A stretch of DNA of 64,000 nt from NCBI RefSeq assembly GCF_000381925.1, contig NZ_KB907307.1:620001-684000 (forward strand), in the 5' to 3' direction. The DNA comes from Nocardia sp. BMG111209 (GTDB taxonomy: Bacteria > Actinomycetota > Actinomycetes > Mycobacteriales > Mycobacteriaceae). The position numbers were made by a program, and so were the translations under genes. Position 1 is the stretch's first letter; every line of letters starts with the position of its first letter. Shown one piece after another: positions 40,355-48,483 of this stretch. The notes beneath the pieces were generated by a model, which was given only the letters and a program-made list of their open reading frames with translations, was not told the DNA's origin and ran no database searches.

Positions 40355-43300
40355 TGTTTAACCGCGGAGTAGACGAGCTGCTTCAAGCTCTGCCTCGATT
40401 GGGCAACCTCGATGCCGAGCATATACGTCGGATACTGACTCGTGCATGGCTTGAAGCTGTAGATCGTCGTGATCTAGGAGGTGGCGGCGTCGGGGGTGCA
40501 CAACTTCTCGGCGACCTTCGCCGGTTAGCGACTGCACTGGAAGTCCACGCTATCCTTTCGGGGGATACCGACACAGAGGCCCAGAAAGCGTGTGCTTTCG
40601 TGGCAGCGGAGGCCCTTGAAGTGGCCGGGGAAGTTGCGACGCTGGCTCCTGAACCATCCCGGCCGTGGCTGTTCGGCACCAATCTGCGGTTCGAACGAGT
40701 CGAAGCGGGGCTGCTCTATCTGATCGCAGGGTTCGATGCAAACGCAGCGCTGATAGGTAGGGAAATCGACCTTCAGTCGGGCGAGAACGAGCCCACGGCC
40801 GAGAGCGCGGTATCTTCGTGGACTCTTGCCAGCATCCGGGGATTGCTCTTGCTTGAGCTGCCTTCTGGCGATGCTCAACCGCCTCTTCCAGCCCCTGACT
40901 CGACACTGCATGCTCGGCTTCGGCATGCAATCCTAGTGCGCCTGGGAGAAGCGATCAGGTCACATCTGCACTGGTTGATGTTCATTAGTGATGATGCGAC
41001 TGGTGGAATCCGCAGCATTCGGAGACTCATCGAGGAGATGGAGCGCCGCGACGTCGGGATCGATGCGGGTGCACCATATTCGGATCTGCACCATCTCGCA
41101 TTGTTGTTGGCGGCCGGGCTAGAAGGCACCGCAGACCGGGCATTGCGAACCGTCTCACCACCGCCTGATGATGATGGTCGATTCGTGCAATTTCAGCGTC
41201 AGCGGTCATGGGGCCGGCCACTCCTTTGGCCTGCCGCAGCAGAGTACGCGAAGGCCGCGATGCCAGGACCCCACGCGCACGCCGTCGTGTCGGTACCGAC
41301 GGGTGCCGGCAAGTCCGCCGTCGCCGAACTTGCGATCGCACAGGCGATTCGCGACGGCTGGGTCCTCTACCTGTCGCCGACGAACGCTCTCGCAGGGCAG
41401 ATCCGACGACAACTCAACGAGGTCGTCGGCGCGCTTCCAGGCGTGACAGTGCGCGAATTTGTCGGGGGAATAGAGTACACAGACCTTGAAGGCGAAGCTC
41501 TCGGAGTGGTGAGCGAGAGCCAGATTCTGGTCATGACCCCTGAGAAGTGCTCCCTCGCGCTTCGTCAGGACCCTAGCGTCTTCGAACGGATGACACTGTG
41601 TGTGGTCGACGAGGCCCATTCACTTGGCGAATCGGGCCAGCGGGCAGTCATCGCAGAATTGGTGGTGTCAGAAGTCCTCTTTCGAGCCAAAAAAGCACGA
41701 GTTCTGATGCTGTCGGCATTGTTAGCGAACCCAGCCGATATCGCCGACTGGCTTCGGGATACAACCGGCATTGACGCCTGTGTCGTGGACACACCATGGC
41801 GGCCGACGCGAACCTTGCGGGCAATTGTCGGATTCGATCAGAACCGATATCGAGCGGTTAAGCAAGAAGCCGTACTGGCGGCACAGGACTTGCCTAAGCA
41901 TCTGAAGAACGTAACCTTCGATGCGCCGTTGGCATTGTTTGCAGGATTGCAGGGAGCCTGGCGGACTTCGGAATCGATCGACTTTGCTTTCGCGCCAACC
42001 TCCGTGCGAGTTCCGTTGAAATACCATAGCAACAAAGGCGTTGACCTGTCTGGATACCTCAATCCGACCGTGCAAGCATTGGTGCAGAGTCTTGGCCAAA
42101 AAGATCATCGAGTCCTCGCATTCCTACCATCGAACAAACACTATTGTTTCCTCGCCGCCCGAAAGATGCCCGGATTCGCGGGAGACGCACCTGTCGAACT
42201 GACAGATGACATCAACGCACTGTTGGTGCTCGCCGAAGCGGAACTCGGCGGACCGAGCGCCCTGCGACAGGCACTGATCAAACGCCTCGCCGTCCACACA
42301 AGCGCGATGTTGGCAGAAGAGCGCCGAGCAAGTGAACTCGCTTTTGAGCAAGGAGCTGCGCGCGCAATGTTCGCCACAGGGACCATGGCTCAAGGACTCA
42401 ACCTCCCCGCGACAGCGGTCGTCATAGGAGGCACGAAGATCGGATGGGACCAGACAGTGAACAGCCAGGAGGAGAAGCAGCGAGCGCGGGCACAGCTATT
42501 GAACGCGATAGGTCGCGCAGGGCGAGCGAACGTCGCACCACGCTCGATGGCTATCGTAGTGCCAGACAAAGCAATCGCACTCGATATTGGGACCCAGGCT
42601 GCCAGCACGGTCAATAAGGCGGATTTTCTTCGAGAGGAGGACGCCTCCACGGAGATTTCGAGCCAACTCCGGGGACTAATCGAGCATGCGATGAACCAGA
42701 CCCTGGACGTCGACAGTATGACCAGGACTGAACAGACCGCATTCGCGTTCTTGTCCTACGCTGCCGAAGGAAATACTGCCGAGGGAGTGCTTCGCCATAG
42801 CTGGGCCGTTCACAGCGCAGGTGCTACGGCGGTAGCGGCGCAGCTCAGCCGAACGCTCAACCACGTTGGACGAGTGTTTCTCCACAAAAGATCAGCGCCC
42901 GCATGGGTAGCCCTTGCCGCACACCGCTCCGGAATTGCCCTGCCGGACGCGGCAAGTCTGCACCGACTGCTCAGTCAGTACCTGATCGAAAATCCGCCCC
43001 CGCGTACCATCCGCGAGTGGGTGAGAACATTGCTGGTTGTGCTGTACAAGCTAGACATTGACGAGTTGAAACGAATATTTCTGCCTCGGCCTTTCGAGTC
43101 AACAAACATTGCACCTATCTGGTCGGACCAGGCCGCCGACCGAGGGCCAGGCTGGGTAGCATTGAAATCTACTTTGGAGGCATGGTTAGAGGGAAAACCG
43201 TTGATCGACATCGCCAAATATATCGAGCGGAAAGATCCTCAAGGAAAGTTCGAACGCGGGCTTCAGGACCCGCTGCCACGAACGCTGCGCGTCGTCACAG

Positions 43301-43680
43301 AAGGGTTCGGATTTGGTTTAGTCATCGTGGCCGGTGCCCTCGGCGCGATAGTGGCTGCTGGCCGTGAGAGCGAACCCGACGGTATCTGGGATCTTCCCGA
43401 GGACAGTGCACGAGTTCTCGCACTGCTACCGCTTGCGATCCGATATGGCGCCGGTACTCCCAGTGCGATCGCCTGGATGCGCGCAGGTGCAAGACCCCGT
43501 GTTGTTGCCCACCTCTTGGATCGCCTGATCATTGCGCCAATCGGCCTGGATGACAAGGCACTCCACACCTGGGCTCGCGCGCAGCTCAGAAACATCGCTA
43601 CTCGACAAATCGAGCCAGCCATCACCGACGAGGAGCGCACGTTAGTCGATGCGATGGTCGTCAGCGGCGAAGCCATCTGA
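40354..43680 (+). CDS. hamB: HamB-like SF2 (Ski2-like) helicase
   Basis: An 1108-residue helicase. Walker A is VSVPTGAGKSAVAELAIAQA (Lys near residue 321), followed by LYLSPTNALAGQIRRQL. Walker B is CVVDEAHSLGESGQRAV (Asp419, DEAH). Motif III-like is MLSALLANPADIADWL, and motifs V-VI are FATGTMAQGLNLPATAVVIG and LLNAIGRAGRANV. The N-terminal 280 residues and C-terminal 400 residues have no familiar domain. In Hachiman the helicase surveys DNA and releases the HamA nuclease upon infection. A one-base overlap couples it to hamA. Confidence 0.7.
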   Translation: MFNRGVDELLQALPRLGNLDAEHIRRILTRAWLEAVDRRDLGGGGVGGAQLLGDLRRLATALEVHAILSGDTDTEAQKACAFVAAEALEVAGEVATLAPEPSRPWLFGTNLRFERVEAGLLYLIAGFDANAALIGREIDLQSGENEPTAESAVSSWTLASIRGLLLLELPSGDAQPPLPAPDSTLHARLRHAILVRLGEAIRSHLHWLMFISDDATGGIRSIRRLIEEMERRDVGIDAGAPYSDLHHLALLLAAGLEGTADRALRTVSPPPDDDGRFVQFQRQRSWGRPLLWPAAAEYAKAAMPGPHAHAVVSVPTGAGKSAVAELAIAQAIRDGWVLYLSPTNALAGQIRRQLNEVVGALPGVTVREFVGGIEYTDLEGEALGVVSESQILVMTPEKCSLALRQDPSVFERMTLCVVDEAHSLGESGQRAVIAELVVSEVLFRAKKARVLMLSALLANPADIADWLRDTTGIDACVVDTPWRPTRTLRAIVGFDQNRYRAVKQEAVLAAQDLPKHLKNVTFDAPLALFAGLQGAWRTSESIDFAFAPTSVRVPLKYHSNKGVDLSGYLNPTVQALVQSLGQKDHRVLAFLPSNKHYCFLAARKMPGFAGDAPVELTDDINALLVLAEAELGGPSALRQALIKRLAVHTSAMLAEERRASELAFEQGAARAMFATGTMAQGLNLPATAVVIGGTKIGWDQTVNSQEEKQRARAQLLNAIGRAGRANVAPRSMAIVVPDKAIALDIGTQAASTVNKADFLREEDASTEISSQLRGLIEHAMNQTLDVDSMTRTEQTAFAFLSYAAEGNTAEGVLRHSWAVHSAGATAVAAQLSRTLNHVGRVFLHKRSAPAWVALAAHRSGIALPDAASLHRLLSQYLIENPPPRTIREWVRTLLVVLYKLDIDELKRIFLPRPFESTNIAPIWSDQAADRGPGWVALKSTLEAWLEGKPLIDIAKYIERKDPQGKFERGLQDPLPRTLRVVTEGFGFGLVIVAGALGAIVAAGRESEPDGIWDLPEDSARVLALLPLAIRYGAGTPSAIAWMRAGARPRVVAHLLDRLIIAPIGLDDKALHTWARAQLRNIATRQIEPAITDEERTLVDAMVVSGEAI

Positions 43681-43707
43681 CCAGGCCAGGCCAGCTTTTG
43701 CGCGACG

Positions 43708-43955
43708 CATCTACGTTTACCTTTCCGCTCGAAAATCGCTGTTGACAAGTCGTTTTGGTGCGCGGCGGATGATGCCACCGCGACTGGCTTGGTCAGGCTA
43801 GAGAGCAGTACGCCGGGTTGACCGAGAACCTACTGGTGCGCCGTGTGGTCCTGGCTCAGAAAGCAGCGGACTGGTGGAACCGGTGGATATCGGCGGCGCT
43901 GGCGCCCTGCACAGCCGTTCGGTGTCGAGGCCACACTACGGACGGTGACACGACC
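43708..43955 (-). pseudogene. Relic of the synthetase 3' end plus GFA leader
   Basis: Base by base this matches 28775-29030: the GFA start region (CATCTACGTTTACCTTTC versus CATCGACGTTCACCTTTC), the exact stretch GACAAGTCGTTTTGGTGC in both, and the synthetase end (GCGGACTGGTGGAACCGGTG versus GCGGACTGGCGGAACCGGCG). Several indels destroy the frame. It is in the same orientation as the original, so it forms a degenerate direct repeat about 14.9 kb away. No gene is expressed from it. Confidence 0.75.
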
Positions 43956-43974
43956 GACGAGATTTGCTGAGGCT

Positions 43975-45486
43975 TCACCTTGGGCGTGGCAGCAGGACCG
44001 ACCAATCGTCCCACAGCTTCGCGGAGATCTGGTTGCGCGCGCGGGGCAGGCCGTCGACCGCGCGGGCGAACACCGGCGACACTGGAGGTCTGGCGGTGAG
44101 GGCTTCGAGTATCCGAGAAGCCGCGTCCGGCAGAGGTATAAGAGTGGCCAGGATCTGCTCGAAGTCATGGGCGCTGGTCGTTGCGGTGTCGACCGTGGTT
44201 GGTTGAAGCAAATCGGCGAAGAAGAGCGTGTCCACGAGATGGATCGGTTCCAGGGTCACGACGAGCCCTCGTATGGGTCGGTCATCGGGGATGTGTGCGA
44301 CCTCGCTGATTCGGTCACGGATCAAGGTCGCGGTGGTCGCTATCTGGTTCCGTGCCTTCTGGATTCGGTCGGCCAGCACTTGCAGCCCGGCTTCGTGGCC
44401 CAGACGGGCGGATTCGACCGACCGCATGGCCTTGGTCTCGACCAGAAGGACGAATTCGGACATAACCACGATATAGTCGCAGGTCAGCTCGCCTCCTCGT
44501 CGGCCGTACCGAATCTCGGGGTACACCTGTGCGCCAATTGGTTCCAGCAACTGCAAGTGTCGGCCGACGAGCTTTTCGAAGGAGGCGCCGACCAGATTCG
44601 GGAAGCCGTCGCCGAAGTGCTCGATACCGGTGAAGTACATTCCCCTCGGAGTGACCTTGTCGAGCACATATGGATCAATCGGTGCCAGATAGCCAACCGG
44701 CCGGCGGATCAGTGGGCGAGCTACCAGCGGGTTCGAAAGCCACAGCTGGTGCCCCGCGGCATCGTCGGCCTGCTCGGCGTCCGCCGCCCTCTTCGTCATC
44801 ATTGCCGTGTCGGAGCTGAGGTGGGTGTCGATGACAGTGCGGGCGGTCTCAGCGTCGGCGCCACCGAGCGCTCCGAGGTCGGCGTGCTCTGCAAGGTCGG
44901 CGTCGGTAAAGTGCCCGCGTTGCATACCGGTTCGCACGAATATTGCCCACACCAGCGCAAGATAGCCAGGCAGCGGCATTTTCAGTGCTTGCTCCCATGC
45001 GGCCGGGGTCGGCATGTCGGATATCGATGGGTCGTGGTCGACGAACAGCGCCAAGGTGCGTGTGATGTCCTCCAGTTCGGATTGCCCGAAAAGGAACTGC
45101 TGGTAGCTCATTCGCGCCATCAACCTGCGCATTACCGCGTCGTTCATGATCTCGTGGTCGGGGATATCGGGCTGATCGACCTCGATCGCCATCCCGCACA
45201 GTCGCTTCAGTTGGTTGTCGCTGACCGGCTGATCGGTACGGTATGTCATGGACTCGGCCAGGGCGGTGCGTGCGATTGCTGCGAGAGTGAACTGACGGAT
45301 CGGTGAACGCTCGGGTAGTCGGCGGCCCGTCACCGGGGCGGCCTCGATCGCCGCGCTGGCCTCGGCGACCTTGTCCAGCAGCTGGTCCCGATGGAAACGG
45401 CGGACCACATGTGAGAACTCTCGGTAGGGCACACGACGGGCAATATTCACCGCACCATCATCTGCCCTGACAGGGGCGGTCGCCAT
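43975..45486 (-). CDS. Orphan PD-(D/E)XK nuclease-domain protein
   Basis: A 503-residue protein. The N-terminal 280 residues are helical and unassigned (MATAPVRADDGAVNIARRVP...). A nuclease-like core follows around GGELTCDYIVVMSEFVLLVE and TKAMR, giving Asp337...Glu350-x-Lys352, the PD-(D/E)XK pattern. Preceding Phe/Glu residues in NLVGASFEKLVGRHLQLLE match the first helix of that fold (NERD/Mrr-like). It is convergent with the Hachiman-like operon, separated from it by the synthetase relic. A defence or self-nonself role is likely but not shown. Confidence 0.6.
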   Translation of the reverse strand: MATAPVRADDGAVNIARRVPYREFSHVVRRFHRDQLLDKVAEASAAIEAAPVTGRRLPERSPIRQFTLAAIARTALAESMTYRTDQPVSDNQLKRLCGMAIEVDQPDIPDHEIMNDAVMRRLMARMSYQQFLFGQSELEDITRTLALFVDHDPSISDMPTPAAWEQALKMPLPGYLALVWAIFVRTGMQRGHFTDADLAEHADLGALGGADAETARTVIDTHLSSDTAMMTKRAADAEQADDAAGHQLWLSNPLVARPLIRRPVGYLAPIDPYVLDKVTPRGMYFTGIEHFGDGFPNLVGASFEKLVGRHLQLLEPIGAQVYPEIRYGRRGGELTCDYIVVMSEFVLLVETKAMRSVESARLGHEAGLQVLADRIQKARNQIATTATLIRDRISEVAHIPDDRPIRGLVVTLEPIHLVDTLFFADLLQPTTVDTATTSAHDFEQILATLIPLPDAASRILEALTARPPVSPVFARAVDGLPRARNQISAKLWDDWSVLLPRPR

Positions 45487-45671
45487 CGGTATTCGAAGTC
45501 AGCCAACCGAGGTCGTGACAATCGCCAGTTGAAGCGCCGCAAGGTTGGGGACCGACCGTATCGGACTTCGATCCGGGATGATGCCGCTGTCGTGACTACC
45601 CGATTCTGATCGCGATAACGGGACAACCGACTTCACGTGATCGTTCCCGTTCGGTCATGCGGTGAGCGTGG

Positions 45672-47921
45672 TCAGCGCTCATGGTCGAGGTCCTGGTCCA
45701 GGGGCAATGCGAGATCCGGCGCTGTCGTGCCTTGATTCGATTCGGCGCGCGATGCTTTCGCGACCACGGCATTGAGGGGTACGGCGTTGTCTTGTTCAAG
45801 ATTCATTCGGACGCGTTGCATTGCAGGGGAAACGCCGCGGTCGTCGAGTTGGGTGCGGATGGCTGTGTGACGGTCGGGATCGTTGTGATCGGTGATCGCG
45901 TTGATGCGGACGGTCTCGCGGACGGCGGGGTCTGGGTGGGTTGCGCGGCGGTGGCGGTCCACGATGGATTCGTGGACGCTGTGCCGTCCGTATGCGGTGC
46001 CGGGCATGTTCCGCAATTTCCAGGCGCGCACGGACAGCCATTCGGGATCGTGTTTCCCGAGCCAGGCCCGTGCCTCCTCGAGGTCGGCCGCGGTCCACGT
46101 CGCCGTCCGGATACGCGGTGCGTGTTCACGCCGGCCTTGCCCGCGGCCACCACGCGGGCCACGATCGATCTTGCCGATGGCGGGTGCGACCGGTGTCTGT
46201 GTGATTTCCGTTGTGGTGTAGGGGTCTTCGAGAATTCGCGCGATGGCTACCTCAGGCTGGGCGTGCCACGTGCTCAGCCAGCGCTGGCCGGTTTCCCCGG
46301 CGGCTTCGACGGCTGCTACGGCCTGCTCGTGTGTGAGGCGGGGCGTGCGGGTGGGCCCGATGAGGTCGCTGTTGCGGAGTTGCTGCACGGCGGCGTGCAG
46401 GTGGCGGCGGGCCACGGTGTTGGGGCCGACGAGGACGCGGGCGTAGGCGCGGTGCGGGTCGGTGTCGAAGTCGCGAAGCCATCGCTCGCCGGCCGGGCCG
46501 AGGTCCCGCAGCCTGGTTTCCGCCGCAGCGATGGTCGCGGCCGGCTGGGTGTGGCCGGCGTCGCTGGGCTTGTCGAGCTGGTTGTCGCCGTGTGTCCGGT
46601 ATCGGTCGGTCGCCTCGGCGTGTTTGTTGACCAGCTCGTACAGCTGGTCGCGTTCGCTGCGCTGCTGGGCTTCGGCTTCGGCGTGAGCGGCGGCGATTGC
46701 TGCGGTGTCCATTTTGGCGGCCGCTACCCGCCAGGCCGCGTGGTCGATCATCGTGGCGACCTGGTCCAGGTCGGCGTCGGTACTGGTCAGGTCGACGCCG
46801 AAGCGTTCGAGTATTCGGCTGTTGATCCGGTCGAAGGCGCCCGCTGCGACCGTGGACTGTTCCCGCCAGGTCCGTGCGGTGTCCCAGGCGTCCAGGATTT
46901 CCGTGCGTCCGGCGGTGGCGAACCATTTTTCTCCGGTGCGGCCCCGCAGAGCCGCCTCGGCGGCTCGTTGCTGGGCGGAGTATTGCTTCTCGGTGCGGGC
47001 GGCCAGATCGTGGTGGATGTGCTGGTTGTTCAGCACGCGGTCGTAGGCGGGTTCGGGATCGTTCCGCCATGCGTCGAGCCAGCGGCGGCCGGGCTCGCCG
47101 AGCTCTTCGATCGCAGCGAGTTCTTCGGTGATCCGGGCGGCACGTTCGTCGGTGCTCAGTGCGGGGGTGTTGTCGATCTGCTGGAGTCGGTGCGCGGTGT
47201 CGTACAGCGCCAGCCGGGTCGCGGTGTCGGGAGCGACCAGGACGCGCGCGTAGGCCAGATGCGGGGAGCAATCGAATTCCCGCAGCCATGCCGCGCCCGG
47301 CTCGCCCAGCGCGCGCAGACCCGCTTCGGCGACACGCGTCCGATGGTAGAGGGCCGGGTTATCACTGCCGGCGTGAGTCCCGCTGGCGTGTTCGGCGACC
47401 AGAGCGTGCAGCGCCTCGTCGATAACCTTCTGTGCTGCAATGATTTGCGTGTCACTACCGGCTTCAAGGTCGTCGTCATGGGCGGCGGCGCGCCGCCATG
47501 CGGCCCGCTCGAGCAGACGGCTGATCACGGCCGGGTCCGCAGGTCCACCCGGGGTGACGCTGCCGGCGAGGTCGACACCGTAGCGATCCAGGATGTGCCC
47601 GGTGAGCCGTTTCTCGGCGTTGGCGGCCGGCACCGAGTGAGGTGCCCATTGCCGGGCTGTGCACCAGGCTTCGGTGAGGTCACTCCGGTTTGCGTTCTGC
47701 CACCACCCGGCATTGCCGGTGGTGCGCAGATACGTTTCTGCGGTTCGGCGTTCGGCGTGCCAGCGAGCTGTGGCTTCGCGCGCGGCGGTCTCGTGGCGTG
47801 CAATGGCTTCGCGGGCGCGGGCTTCGGTGCGCCGGTTCCAATGCTCGGCCAGCAGCCCGGCGACCTGCAAGGTGGTGCGTAATGCGGCGGCGGTTTCCCG
47901 GCCGATTTCTTCCTCCGCCAT
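45672..47921 (-). CDS. Large helical repeat protein of the conjugative element
   Basis: A 749-residue protein from the ATG at 47921 (MAEEEIGRETAAALRTTLQV, AGGGAG upstream). It is built from internal repeats. The motif G-x-x-G-x-x-WL-x-x-(F/W)-x-x-x-P occurs four times (GEPGAAWLREFDCSPHLAYA, GEPGRRWLDAWRNDPEPAYD, GPAGERWLRDFDTDPHRAYA, GETGQRWLSTWHAQPEVAIA). A longer block with RYGVDL / RFGVDL and RAAWRRAAA / HAAWRVAAA is duplicated. No catalytic motif is visible. It is the last gene of the minus-strand conjugation operon and could be a DNA-handling or structural protein; function unknown. Confidence 0.65.
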   Translation of the reverse strand: MAEEEIGRETAAALRTTLQVAGLLAEHWNRRTEARAREAIARHETAAREATARWHAERRTAETYLRTTGNAGWWQNANRSDLTEAWCTARQWAPHSVPAANAEKRLTGHILDRYGVDLAGSVTPGGPADPAVISRLLERAAWRRAAAHDDDLEAGSDTQIIAAQKVIDEALHALVAEHASGTHAGSDNPALYHRTRVAEAGLRALGEPGAAWLREFDCSPHLAYARVLVAPDTATRLALYDTAHRLQQIDNTPALSTDERAARITEELAAIEELGEPGRRWLDAWRNDPEPAYDRVLNNQHIHHDLAARTEKQYSAQQRAAEAALRGRTGEKWFATAGRTEILDAWDTARTWREQSTVAAGAFDRINSRILERFGVDLTSTDADLDQVATMIDHAAWRVAAAKMDTAAIAAAHAEAEAQQRSERDQLYELVNKHAEATDRYRTHGDNQLDKPSDAGHTQPAATIAAAETRLRDLGPAGERWLRDFDTDPHRAYARVLVGPNTVARRHLHAAVQQLRNSDLIGPTRTPRLTHEQAVAAVEAAGETGQRWLSTWHAQPEVAIARILEDPYTTTEITQTPVAPAIGKIDRGPRGGRGQGRREHAPRIRTATWTAADLEEARAWLGKHDPEWLSVRAWKLRNMPGTAYGRHSVHESIVDRHRRATHPDPAVRETVRINAITDHNDPDRHTAIRTQLDDRGVSPAMQRVRMNLEQDNAVPLNAVVAKASRAESNQGTTAPDLALPLDQDLDHER

Positions 47922-47985
47922 GCGCGGTTGTCTCCCTGTGTCGGTTCGTGTTCTGTCTGTCGGCAACAACTTCCGAATGTCGGAA

Positions 47986-48483
47986 TCACGCAGCTCGGGG
48001 CACACTGTCGGTGGGCCAGGCTTCGAGCGCGGCGAACGCGTCGCGGTCGGCCGGGTCGTGCGGTAGCGCAGGTATCCCGTAGTCGGGGTTGCCGTCGGTG
48101 TCGCCGTCGCGGTGATGTTTCTTGCACAGCTCGAACGGCCCGTCGACTGCCAACAGGATCCGCATGTGGGGGTCGGCGTGTTGCAGCCACCACTGCGACA
48201 GACCGAGGCCGGTGTCGTCGCGGCGTAGGGCTTCGTAGGCGCGCCACAGCGCGAACAGCCGCAGGACGGCTTCGTCGTGGCGCCACCATTGCGGACACCA
48301 TCGGCGGGCGGCGCTGTCGGTCACCCGCCGGTAGATCACCACCAGCCGCTGTTCCACGAAGTCGACCAGGTTCGTGTATGCCGGTTCGGCCGGAGCCGGC
48401 GTATCTACCGTGCTCGCCGGACCGTCGCTGTTCCGGCGCGGCCGGAACTCGACGTCGTCGTAGATCGGGTCGTCGTCGATCAT
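47986..48483 (-). CDS. DUF4913-type protein
   Basis: A 165-residue acidic protein with a Trp-rich core: FVEQRLVVIYRRVTDSAARR, WCPQWWRHDEAVLRLFALWR and LSQWWLQHADPHMRILLAVD. This is the DUF4913 pattern seen on actinobacterial conjugative elements beside coupling-protein genes. The biochemical role is unknown. The start overlaps the stop of the coupling-protein gene by 4 bp, so it is translated from the same message. Confidence 0.75.
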   Translation of the reverse strand: MIDDDPIYDDVEFRPRRNSDGPASTVDTPAPAEPAYTNLVDFVEQRLVVIYRRVTDSAARRWCPQWWRHDEAVLRLFALWRAYEALRRDDTGLGLSQWWLQHADPHMRILLAVDGPFELCKKHHRDGDTDGNPDYGIPALPHDPADRDAFAALEAWPTDSVPRAA

